From: an uncultured Clostridia bacterium
Lineage (GTDB): Bacteria; Bacillota; Clostridia; Oscillospirales; CAG-272
NCBI GenBank assembly: GCA_937895775.1
Contig: CALBLD010000169.1
Location: 1 to 6,662, forward strand
Direction of reading: 5' to 3'
DNA length: 6,662 nucleotides
The translations under genes were made by a program, and so were the position numbers. The notes beneath the pieces are model-generated. The model saw only the letters and a list, made by a program, of their open reading frames with translations, ran no database searches and had not been told where the DNA came from. This document shows positions 1 to 6,061 of the stretch, piece after piece; position 1 is the stretch's first letter; every line of letters starts with the position of its first letter.

Positions 1-474
1 AACGGCGGCGGATACGACGTGATCGAAGAATATGCAAAAAAGCATTTCCCGGAGGCGAGAGAAAAATACCGTTGGTCGAATCAGGATTGCGTGACTCTTG
101 ACGGTATACCTTATATCGGACGTTACAGCCGTTCGACCGATAATCTTTATGTCGCAACCGGCTTCAACCTTTGGGGAATGACCACATCAATGGCGGCGGC
201 AGATGTCCTCTGCGATATGCTGTCCGGACGCAAAAGCCGATATGAAGAGCTGTTTGATCCGTCGAGATCAATGCTCCATCCCCGGCTTTTTCTCAATATG
301 GGTGCGACGGTCGGAAATTTCATGATACCGACGGTGAAGCGTTGCCCTCACCTCGGATGTGCGCTTGTCTATAATAAAGCCGAGCACAGTTATGACTGTC
401 CCTGCCACGGATCGCGCTTCGATAAGCAGGGGAAACTGATCGATAATCCCGCAATGAAGGATGCAAATCTGTAA
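1..474 (+). CDS. FAD-dependent oxidoreductase with C-terminal Rieske [2Fe-2S] segment (5' end missing)
   Basis: The reading frame is open from base 1, so only the last 157 residues are present. Residues about 25-75 (GIPYIGRYS, then YVATGFNLWGMTTSMAAADVL) look like the C-terminal part of a DAO-type FAD-binding oxidoreductase such as B. subtilis YhfW. The tail has a Rieske cluster site, CPHLGC at 115-120 and CPCHGS at 133-138. By family knowledge C115, H117, C133 and H136 bind the [2Fe-2S] cluster, and C120 and C135 can form the disulfide seen in bc1-type Rieske proteins. Only about 25 residues separate the end of the flavoprotein part (PSRSMLHPRLF) from the first ligand, so the strands that usually open a Rieske domain are missing. 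The protein is probably a soluble electron-transfer oxidoreductase; its substrate cannot be told. It ends in TAA four bases before the operator of the next gene. The in-frame GTG at 19 is an internal valine codon and should not be taken as a start. Confidence 0.88.
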   Translation, partial: NGGGYDVIEEYAKKHFPEAREKYRWSNQDCVTLDGIPYIGRYSRSTDNLYVATGFNLWGMTTSMAAADVLCDMLSGRKSRYEELFDPSRSMLHPRLFLNMGATVGNFMIPTVKRCPHLGCALVYNKAEHSYDCPCHGSRFDKQGKLIDNPAMKDANL

Positions 475-477
475 ATT

Positions 478-504
478 TTAGCACTCAAATAACAGGACTG
501 CTAA
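478..504. promoter_or_regulatory. CIRCE-like operator (predicted HrcA binding site) upstream of htpG
   Basis: The sequence is TTAGCACTC (478-486), nine spacer bases, then GACTGCTAA (496-504). The CIRCE consensus is TTAGCACTC-N9-GAGTGCTAA, so 17 of 18 arm bases match and the spacer length is exact; the only change is C for G at 498. CIRCE is the target of the repressor HrcA, which is inactivated by heat stress when GroEL is titrated. The site lies 120 bases upstream of the htpG start and on the same strand as that gene, so HrcA control of htpG is inferred. No convincing promoter was fixed: GATAAT at 442-447, inside the preceding gene, would put the site just downstream of the transcript start as in classical CIRCE operons, while TATAAA at 523-528 would put it over the -35 region. 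Neither has a good -35 box. In RNA the arms followed by TTGTTT may also act as a weak terminator of the preceding gene. Confidence 0.85.
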
Positions 505-513
505 TTGTTTACA

Positions 514-542
514 AACAGTTCATATAAAAACGAATAACTGTT
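514..542. repeat. Inverted repeat AACAGTT-N15-AACTGTT in the htpG upstream region
   Basis: Two perfect 7-base arms, AACAGTT at 514-520 and AACTGTT at 536-542, flank a 15-base AT-rich spacer that includes TATAAA (523-528). It could be a second operator around a promoter -10 element or a weak stem in the leader. No known regulator site is recognised, and arms this short can arise by chance in AT-rich DNA. Confidence 0.3.
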
Positions 543-576
543 AACTAAAGAGTTGTACACTGATATCAAAGCAAAA

Positions 577-607
577 TGCAGATTGCTGATTTGATAAACA
601 GTCTGCA
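577..607 (+). promoter_or_regulatory. Leader hairpin just upstream of the htpG ribosome binding site
   Basis: Bases 577-585 (TGCAGATTG) pair with 599-607 (CAGTCTGCA) as a 9-bp stem with one G-U pair and a 13-base loop. The ribosome binding site AAGGAG starts at 611, three bases after the stem, and lies 8 bases before the ATG. The stem does not cover the ribosome binding site itself, so it is more likely a leader stability or translation-modulating element than a classical ROSE or fourU thermometer. The structure was read by eye and its energy was not computed. Confidence 0.4.
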
Positions 608-624
608 AAAAAGGAGAGAATAGT

Positions 625-2508
625 ATGGCAACAAAAAAATTTAAAGCGGAATCGCAAAAACTGCTTGATATGATGATCAACTCTATATATACACACAAGG
701 AGATCTTCCTCCGCGAGCTTATTTCAAATGCAAGCGACGCAATAGACAAGCTCTATTACCGCTCGCTTGGCGACAGCTCGCTCGGACTTGACCGTTCGGA
801 TTTTTCGATAAGGATCGACACCGATAAGGACGCGCGTACACTGACCATATCGGATAACGGCTGCGGCATGACCGCCGAAGAGCTTGAAACAAATCTCGGA
901 ACGATCGCTCACAGCGGTTCCTTCAACTTCAAAAAGGACAATGAAAAGAAGGAAGATATCGATGTGATCGGTCAGTTCGGCGTCGGCTTCTATTCGGCAT
1001 TTATGGTTGCCGATAAGGTGACGGTCGATTCGAAGCCGTACGGTTCGGACAGCGCAAACAGATGGGAATCATCGGGTGCCGACGGATATACGGTAACTCC
1101 CTGCGAAAAGGAAAACTACGGTACGACGGTTACGCTCCATATAAAGGAGGATACCGACGACGAAAAATACGGGGAGTATCTTGATACCTACCGCCTTGAA
1201 TCGCTGATAAGAAAGTATTCCGACTATATCCGCTACCCGATAATAATGAAGGTTACGACCTCAAAGCTCAAGGAAGGATCGAAGGATGAATACGAGGATG
1301 TAACGACCGAAGAGACGGTCAACAGTATGACCCCGATCTGGAAAAAGTCTGATGATGAAGTAAAGGAAGACGAGCTTATCCGCTTCTATAAGGATAAATT
1401 CTTTGACTACGAGGATCCGGTCAGGGTCATAAGGGCAAAGGCGGAGGGAAGTGTCACATATAACGCGCTCCTTTATATCCCGAAGCACGCACCCTTCAAT
1501 TATTATTCGAAGAATTTCGAAAAAGGGCTTCAGCTTTATTCCAACGGCGTGCTTATCATGGAAAAATGCGCCGACCTGCTCCCCGATTATTTCGGGTTTG
1601 TCAGCGGACTTGTAGACAGCGAAGATTTTTCGCTGAACATTTCGCGTGAGATGCTCCAGCATGACCGCCAGCTCAAGGCGATCGCAAAATCGCTTGAAAA
1701 GAAGATCAAAAATGAGCTTGTAAAGCTTATGCAGGATGACCGCGGGAAATACGAAGAGTTCTTCAAAGCACTCGGCTCGCAGATAAAGTACGGAGTTTAC
1801 AGCGACTACGGAATGCATAAGGACATGCTGTCCGATCTTCTGTTGTTCTGTTCGTCAAAGGAAAAGAAACTTGTGACGCTTGCCGAGTATGTTTCGCGTA
1901 TGCCGGAGGATCAGAAGACAATCTACTACGCATGCGGAGAGAGCGTCGATAAGATAGACATGCTTCCGCAGACCGAAGCGGTAAAGGAAAAGGGTCTTGA
2001 AATACTTTATCTTACCGAGGATATCGATGAATTTGCCCTTAAAGCAATAGATAAATATAACGATAAGACCTTTACGAACATCGGAGCGGGGGATTTCGAT
2101 CTTTCCACCGATGAGGAAAAGGAACAAATAAAGAAGCTCAACGAGGAATCGGAGGGCATGTTCGGGATTATGAAGGAGGCTCTCGGCGACGGGGTAAAGG
2201 AAATCAGATTTACCAATAAGCTGAAAAACCATCCCGTCTGCCTTGCAAGCGTCGGCGAGATCACAATCGAGATGGAGAAGGTTTATAACGCAATGCCGAG
2301 CGGAGGTCCGAAGATAAAAGCGGAGCTTGCGCTTGAAATAAACTCAAATCATCCGATAGCGGAGAGGATAAAGGCACTCTATCTCTCGGATAAGGATAAA
2401 CTCAAGGATTACGCAAAGATTCTGTATACGCAGGCAAGGATTATCGAGGGACTGCCCGTCGAAAATCCGACCGAATACGGCGATCTTATATGCGGTCTGC
2501 TTGTGTAA
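625..2508 (+). CDS. htpG: Molecular chaperone HtpG (bacterial Hsp90)
   Basis: This is a full-length, 627-residue cytosolic ATP-dependent chaperone that works as a homodimer on late folding intermediates. The N-terminal GHKL ATPase domain (about 1-215) shows the family motifs: E31 in FLRELISNASDA, the expected water-activating glutamate, N35 for Mg binding, D77 in DNGCGM (77-82) contacting adenine, GTIAHSGSF (92-100) in the lid, and GQFGVGF (116-122). The middle domain (about 235-500) begins after TPIW (236-239) and includes SLNISREMLQ (336-345), where R341 matches the catalytic arginine. The C-terminal dimerisation domain fills the rest. There is no eukaryotic MEEVD tail, as expected. The acidic linker between N and middle domains is short (about 213-235). 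The ATG is preceded by AAGGAG (611-616) at 8 bases. The gene seems to be transcribed alone, with a CIRCE-like operator upstream and a strong terminator downstream, which fits a stress-induced single-gene unit. Confidence 0.98.
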   Translation: MATKKFKAESQKLLDMMINSIYTHKEIFLRELISNASDAIDKLYYRSLGDSSLGLDRSDFSIRIDTDKDARTLTISDNGCGMTAEELETNLGTIAHSGSFNFKKDNEKKEDIDVIGQFGVGFYSAFMVADKVTVDSKPYGSDSANRWESSGADGYTVTPCEKENYGTTVTLHIKEDTDDEKYGEYLDTYRLESLIRKYSDYIRYPIIMKVTTSKLKEGSKDEYEDVTTEETVNSMTPIWKKSDDEVKEDELIRFYKDKFFDYEDPVRVIRAKAEGSVTYNALLYIPKHAPFNYYSKNFEKGLQLYSNGVLIMEKCADLLPDYFGFVSGLVDSEDFSLNISREMLQHDRQLKAIAKSLEKKIKNELVKLMQDDRGKYEEFFKALGSQIKYGVYSDYGMHKDMLSDLLLFCSSKEKKLVTLAEYVSRMPEDQKTIYYACGESVDKIDMLPQTEAVKEKGLEILYLTEDIDEFALKAIDKYNDKTFTNIGAGDFDLSTDEEKEQIKKLNEESEGMFGIMKEALGDGVKEIRFTNKLKNHPVCLASVGEITIEMEKVYNAMPSGGPKIKAELALEINSNHPIAERIKALYLSDKDKLKDYAKILYTQARIIEGLPVENPTEYGDLICGLLV

Positions 2509-2513
2509 GGCAT

Positions 2514-2564
2514 AAACAAAAACCGGAGACGTCGGCAAACTGCCGATGTCTCCGGTTTTTGTTT
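2514..2564. terminator. Bidirectional intrinsic terminator between convergent genes
   Basis: Arms 2514-2537 and 2541-2564 form a 24-bp stem with a single G-U pair (2531/2547) around a 3-base AAC loop. The GC-rich core runs from 2523 to 2555, and the outer pairs are A-tract on the left with T-tract on the right, so either strand's RNA carries a stem followed by U-rich sequence. It begins 5 bases after the htpG stop and ends one base before the end of the dehydrogenase gene on the other strand, so it serves both. Confidence 0.93.
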
Positions 2565-2565
2565 T

Positions 2566-3357
2566 CTATCTCAGTATCTGTCTTATTGCAAACAGCTGAA
2601 GCCGTTTCGGTAATATTCCGTAGAGTTTCAGCCATGGGTTGCCGTTTATCCGATAAGCGAATGACGGATGTCTCTTTTTCAGTATTTTCAGCACTTTTGA
2701 GGCGATCTTTCCGGGAGAGACCGATTTTGCTTCAATGCCGTCAACTATACGTCTGAATCTTTCCGCATTGCAGCTGTACAGCTCGGTTTTTTCGCAAAAT
2801 GCGGACAGAGCGTCGGTCGATGCGCCGAGCATGCCTGTTTTTACGGCACCCGCACGGATGACGGATACGTCCGTGCCGAGAAGCTGAAGTTCCATACGCA
2901 AAGAATAAGCATATCTGTCAAGGGCGGCTTTGCTGACCGCATAGATTCCGGTGAAGGGAAGCGGGTCGAGCGGTGCAAGCTCGCTTGTTGTGATGATTAT
3001 CCTGCTCCCTTTTTTAAGAAAGGGCATGAAGGTCCTGTTTATAAGAAACGCACCGTAAAGATTGATGCCGAATATCTTTTCAAAGTCGGAACCCCTCATT
3101 TCGACGAGAGAGTCAAGCATGTATATCCCGGCGAAATGTATTATCGCAAAAAGGCTGTCGGTGATTTTTCCGATTTCGAGAGCCGCGCTCTTTACGCTGC
3201 CCTCGTCGGTGATGTCGGCTTTTATCGGTATAATCCCCTTTTCCGCATCTTTGACCTCTTTGTCCAGCGCAAAAACGGTAAAGCCGCTTTCGGCAAGAAC
3301 TTTTGCGGTTGCCGTACCCATGCCTCCGTATGCGCCCGTAACAATTATGTATTTCAT
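2566..3357 (-). CDS. Short-chain dehydrogenase/reductase (SDR family)
   Basis: This 263-residue protein is a classical SDR, a cytosolic NAD(P)-dependent oxidoreductase with a Rossmann fold. The cofactor motif TGAYGGMG is at 7-14. D32 after the second strand suggests NAD(H) over NADP(H), and D48 in ADIT contacts adenine in the family. The catalytic set is N99 (INLYG), S125 (TTSELA), Y139 and K143 (YAVSK). Two family motifs differ: NNAG is HFAG at 74-77, and the usual proline-glycine after strand six is AG (169-170) in IRAGAVKTGM. The C-terminal region (about 200-263) is basic and resembles the tails of retinol- or hydroxysteroid-dehydrogenase-like SDRs, but the substrate cannot be deduced. The ATG overlaps the stop of the upstream membrane protein gene (ATGA, 4 bases), with GGGAG at 3368-3372 as ribosome binding site, so translation is probably coupled. 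The gene ends at the bidirectional terminator. Confidence 0.93.
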   Translation of the reverse strand: MKYIIVTGAYGGMGTATAKVLAESGFTVFALDKEVKDAEKGIIPIKADITDEGSVKSAALEIGKITDSLFAIIHFAGIYMLDSLVEMRGSDFEKIFGINLYGAFLINRTFMPFLKKGSRIIITTSELAPLDPLPFTGIYAVSKAALDRYAYSLRMELQLLGTDVSVIRAGAVKTGMLGASTDALSAFCEKTELYSCNAERFRRIVDGIEAKSVSPGKIASKVLKILKKRHPSFAYRINGNPWLKLYGILPKRLQLFAIRQILR

Positions 3358-4151
3358 GACGCGCTGTCTCCCGATCTGACTCTTTCACCGTTGTTTTCGG
3401 CTATTCTTTCGGTAACCGTCAGCTTTTCTTTGCGCCTTCCGAGCTGTTCGGTAAAACGGCTTGTGACCGCAGTGAATATCAGATATATGTAAGGCATGCC
3501 GAGATTTGTCTCAAGCAGTGAATTGACTGTGAGCGTCCTGAGCTTTTCGCCGATCGGGATCGTATGCGCCGAGCGTATTCCTCCGATCAGAAGCCCCGCT
3601 TCCCAGCCGAACTGTACAAGAATACCGATTGCAAGCAGCCACGCGATGTTAATCCGTTTTGCTCTGTCGCCCTGCATAAGATTGTATATTATTATGCCCG
3701 CATATCCGATGAACAGAATCGCCGCCATGTACCCGTGATATCCGCTTGTCGTGCGCTGTATGACTATGTCGGGAATATTTTTCGGAGTAAATGTTTCGGT
3801 AAGCAGCGGACAGACAAACCACCATAAAAGGATGAGTGGCGACCATTCGAAAAGATGTTTGTCCTTCGAAATCCAAAGCCATATCCATGTAAAGTTGGTA
3901 AATCCGTAGCTTATCGACATCCAGAGCAGGACGAGGAACAGACTGTGTCCGCCCGATATGCTCCTTGATCCGCAGATAAGATGAAAAATGCCGTAATCAA
4001 CGATCATGTAGAGTATTCCCGCGAGAAGCCCGACGATCACGGTCAGGTACTTCTTCTTTATAATGAGAAGTGCGGCAAAAAAGATCAGAAAAATGCTGTC
4101 AAACAGTATGTAAAACGGCGAAAATTCGCGTAATGCTATTATTTCGGACAT
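3354..4151 (-). CDS. Seven-helix integral membrane protein of unknown function
   Basis: I do not recognise this 265-residue protein. It has seven hydrophobic stretches at about 12-31, 35-58, 69-93, 102-121, 138-160, 168-191 and 213-231. Positive charges cluster in alternate loops (KKK 32-34, KDKH 96-99, DRAKR 162-166) and in the tail after the last helix, which predicts the N-terminus outside and a charged cytoplasmic C-terminal tail of about 35 residues. There is no cleavable signal peptide. Polar residues inside or next to helices, such as D52 and H57 in VDYGIFH, H69 in GGHS and E184 in FGWEAG, could be functional. Helices 3 and 4 are rich in tryptophan. The start ATG has a strong ribosome binding site (AAAAGGAG, 4159-4166) 7 bases away. 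Its stop overlaps the start of the SDR gene, suggesting the two proteins are used together, for example a membrane sensor, transporter or lipid-modifying protein with a partner redox enzyme; this is a guess. Confidence 0.85.
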   Translation of the reverse strand: MSEIIALREFSPFYILFDSIFLIFFAALLIIKKKYLTVIVGLLAGILYMIVDYGIFHLICGSRSISGGHSLFLVLLWMSISYGFTNFTWIWLWISKDKHLFEWSPLILLWWFVCPLLTETFTPKNIPDIVIQRTTSGYHGYMAAILFIGYAGIIIYNLMQGDRAKRINIAWLLAIGILVQFGWEAGLLIGGIRSAHTIPIGEKLRTLTVNSLLETNLGMPYIYLIFTAVTSRFTEQLGRRKEKLTVTERIAENNGERVRSGDSAS

Positions 4152-4177
4152 TTGTGTGCTCCTTTTCCCGGATATTC

Positions 4178-4205
4178 AAACAGGGCGCTTCGGTGCGCCC
4201 TGTTT
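4178..4205 (-). terminator. Weak terminator or attenuator hairpin after the transketolase genes
   Basis: Arms 4178-4188 and 4195-4205 (AAACAGGGCGC and GCGCCCTGTTT) pair perfectly over 11 bp with a 6-base loop. On the - strand the only T run is the TTT at the end of the stem, followed by GAATATCC, so termination is probably partial. The hairpin lies 6 bases after the transketolase stop and 12 bases before the ribosome binding site of the membrane protein gene, leaving no room for a separate promoter between them. It may therefore lower expression of the two downstream genes or protect the 3' end of the upstream message. Confidence 0.6.
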
Positions 4206-4211
4206 TGTCGT

Positions 4212-5156
4212 TTATTTTTTCAGTGCGATCGCCCGTACTGCCTTTTCGACAATGTTTCCGGCAGTCAGTCCGTACATTTCGAGCAGGGGCGGAACCTTTC
4301 CCGACCTGCCGAATTTATCCTCGGTCCCGACTCTGATGACCGGGGTGGGACGGCTTTCGGAAAGAACCTCGCATACAGCCGATCCGAGTCCGCCGATAAT
4401 GTTGTGTTCCTCTGCGGTAACCACTGCGCCGGTCTTTGCCGCGGATGCGATTATAAGATTGCGGTCAATCGGCTTTATCGTGTGTATGTCAATAACCTCA
4501 GCCGATATGCCTCTTGTCTTTAGCAGACTTGCGGCGGTGAGTGCGGCATCTACCATGATTCCGGTTGCTATAACGGTTACATCCCTGCCTTCGGTGAGCA
4601 GGACACCCTTGCCTATTTCGAATTTGTAGGTGGCTCTGTCAAATATAACTGGGACCGCATAACGTCCGAAGCGCATGTATACCGGACCGTCGAATTTTGC
4701 GGCGGCAAAGACAGCCGCTCTTGCTTCGGTGTCGTCGGCGGGGTTGATTATTGTCATTCCGGGGATTGTGCGCATGATGCCGATGTCCTCAAGACACTGA
4801 TGTGTCGCTCCGTCCTCGCCGACAGTTATGCCGGCGTGCGTTGCACCGATCTTGACGTTGAGATGCGGGTATCCGACCGCGTTTCTGATCTGATCGAACG
4901 CGCGTCCCGCCGCAAACATCGCAAATGAGGAGCAGAACGGTATCTTTCCGCAGGCGGCAAGACCCGCCGAAACGGCGACCATGTTTGCTTCCGCTATGCC
5001 GCAGTCGAAGAAGCGGTCGGGAAAACGCTTCTTGAAATACACGGTCTTTGTGGATTCGCACAGGTCGGCATCAAGCACGACCACATCCGGATTTATTTCT
5101 CCGAGTTCGGCAAGCGCGTTGCCGTATGATTCTCTTGTTGCTGTTTTATCAGACAT
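4212..5156 (-). CDS. Transketolase, C-terminal subunit
   Basis: This is the second half of a split transketolase, 314 residues from the ATG at 5156. With the N-terminal half it transfers two-carbon ketol units between sugar phosphates in the non-oxidative pentose phosphate pathway, using thiamine diphosphate. Residues about 5-165 form the pyrimidine-binding domain: E56 in CGIAEANM is the glutamate that activates the cofactor, and GATHAGITVGEDGATHQ (103-119) is typical of transketolase. Residues about 185-314 form the C-terminal domain, with VTVIATGIMVDAA and the IDIHTIKPID strand. The GTG at 5165 opens a frame three codons longer, but its G is the last base of the ribosome binding site GGAGG (5165-5169); the ATG sits 8 bases downstream of that site and is preferred. 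It overlaps the N-half gene by 8 bases (ATGTCTGA), so both halves are probably made together in equal amounts. 1-Deoxyxylulose-5-phosphate synthase is a relative, but that enzyme is a single longer chain. Confidence 0.95.
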   Translation of the reverse strand: MSDKTATRESYGNALAELGEINPDVVVLDADLCESTKTVYFKKRFPDRFFDCGIAEANMVAVSAGLAACGKIPFCSSFAMFAAGRAFDQIRNAVGYPHLNVKIGATHAGITVGEDGATHQCLEDIGIMRTIPGMTIINPADDTEARAAVFAAAKFDGPVYMRFGRYAVPVIFDRATYKFEIGKGVLLTEGRDVTVIATGIMVDAALTAASLLKTRGISAEVIDIHTIKPIDRNLIIASAAKTGAVVTAEEHNIIGGLGSAVCEVLSESRPTPVIRVGTEDKFGRSGKVPPLLEMYGLTAGNIVEKAVRAIALKK

Positions 5157-5973
5157 CGCACTCACCTCCGAGTTCTTTCATCGCCTGTTTGTACTGCTCT
5201 TCGTTCGGCGCACTGCCGTGCCATTTTGCGTTGTTTTCCATGAATGAAACGCCCTTGCCCTTGACTGTTTTGCAGATAATTACCGAAGGCTTGCCCTTCA
5301 TCTGCTTCGCATTTTCAAGTGCGTTTGCGATTTCTTCGATGTTGTGTCCGTCGATGACCTGCGCATACCAGCCGAAGGCTTCGAATTTTTTGTCAAACGG
5401 AGTCGGATTCATGACGTCGGTTATTTTGCCGCCGATCTGAAGTCCGTTGAAATCCACCATTGCGACAAGATTGTCAAGTCTGTAATGAGCGGCAAACATG
5501 GCTGCCTCCCATACCTCGCCCTCCTGACATTCGCCGTCGCCGAGGACTGTGTAAACACGGTATTTGTCTCTGCCCGCAAGAGCCATTCCGCATGCGGCGG
5601 ATATACCCATTCCGAGCGAGCCTGTGGACATGTCTACGCCGGGAATATTTTTCATGTCGGGATGACCCTGAAGTCTGCTGTCAACAGACCTGAAGCCCTT
5701 CAGTTCATCGACACCGAAGAATCCGCGCAGCGCAAGTGCGGAGTAGTAGGCGGGCGCACAGTGTCCCTTTGACAGGACAAATCTGTCACGATCTGCCTTT
5801 TTGGGGTCACCGGGGTCAATATTCATTTCTTCAAAAAAAAGATATGCGAGCATGTCGGCAATCGAAAGCGATCCGCCGGGATGACCGCTGTTTGCGTAAT
5901 ATACTGCCTTTACCGCATTGATACGAATTTTGTTCGCAATCGTGCGCAGATATGAGAGTTTCTCGTCGTTCAT
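5149..5973 (-). CDS. Transketolase, N-terminal subunit
   Basis: This 274-residue protein is the diphosphate-binding half of a split transketolase, acting in the cytosol with the C-terminal subunit. Family residues are visible: H31 in SGHPGG, H71 in LSKGH, H104 in QGHP, and the thiamine diphosphate motif starting GDGE (145-148) and ending at N176 (VDFN), where D147 and N176 bind the metal ion. GPLG of full-length enzymes is represented by TGSLGMG (117-123). A full-length bacterial transketolase has about 620-670 residues; the two halves add up to 588, normal for the split form found in many Clostridia and Archaea. The ATG at 5973 has the ribosome binding site AAAGGAAG (5980-5987) 6 bases upstream. 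A consensus-perfect promoter starts the transcript about 50 bases before the ATG, so high constitutive expression is expected. Confidence 0.96.
   Translation of the reverse strand: MNDEKLSYLRTIANKIRINAVKAVYYANSGHPGGSLSIADMLAYLFFEEMNIDPGDPKKADRDRFVLSKGHCAPAYYSALALRGFFGVDELKGFRSVDSRLQGHPDMKNIPGVDMSTGSLGMGISAACGMALAGRDKYRVYTVLGDGECQEGEVWEAAMFAAHYRLDNLVAMVDFNGLQIGGKITDVMNPTPFDKKFEAFGWYAQVIDGHNIEEIANALENAKQMKGKPSVIICKTVKGKGVSFMENNAKWHGSAPNEEQYKQAMKELGGECDV
5165..5169 (-). promoter_or_regulatory. Ribosome binding site that fixes the start of the transketolase C half
   Basis: The - strand reads GGAGG followed by TGAGTGCG and ATG. The 8-base spacing to ATG (5154-5156) is ideal, while the competing GTG (5163-5165) overlaps the site itself. 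The site lies inside the last codons of the N-half gene, so a ribosome finishing that gene can restart here. Confidence 0.85.
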
Positions 5974-6032
5974 GTGGAACTTCCTTTCTGAAAATGGGCT
6001 GAAAAGCCGTGTGAATACTCCAGCCGCAGACT

Positions 6033-6061
6033 ATTATAACTCTATTTTCGGTCGTTGTCAA
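6033..6061 (-). promoter_or_regulatory. Consensus-perfect sigma-A promoter for the transketolase operon
   Basis: On the - strand TTGACA (6061-6056) is followed by a 17-base spacer and TATAAT (6038-6033), an exact match to both housekeeping hexamers at the ideal spacing. The -35 box lies within the codons for Val-Asp-Asn near the end of tadA, and the -10 box lies just past its stop. The transcript should start near 6026, giving a leader of about 50 bases. That leader contains only a small GGCT-TTTC-AGCC hairpin and no recognised riboswitch. Confidence 0.93.

Noticed and set aside
505..528. Promoter made of TTGTTT (505-510) and TATAAA (523-528)
   Set aside because: The spacer is only 12 bases, too short for a sigma-A promoter, so no htpG promoter is annotated.
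501..749. 82-codon open frame on the - strand across the htpG leader
   Set aside because: It spans the leader and the first codons of htpG and has no similarity I recognise; the leader is better explained by regulatory repeats.
1261..2264. Several long open frames on the - strand opposite htpG (1261-1818, 1855-2232, 2007-2264)
   Set aside because: They lie wholly within htpG, lack ribosome binding sites and recognisable domains, and arise from the codon bias of the real gene.
4156..4629. 157-codon open frame on the + strand opposite the transketolase C half
   Set aside because: It overlaps an intact conserved gene and the intergenic hairpin, and its translation looks like low-complexity shadow sequence.
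5344..5772. 142-codon open frame on the + strand opposite the transketolase N half
   Set aside because: The opposite strand carries an unmistakable transketolase with all cofactor residues; the + strand translation has no family features.
5996..6007. Small GGCT-loop-AGCC hairpin in the transketolase leader as a riboswitch
   Set aside because: A 4-bp stem in a leader of about 50 bases is too small, and there is no match to a TPP riboswitch or another known class.
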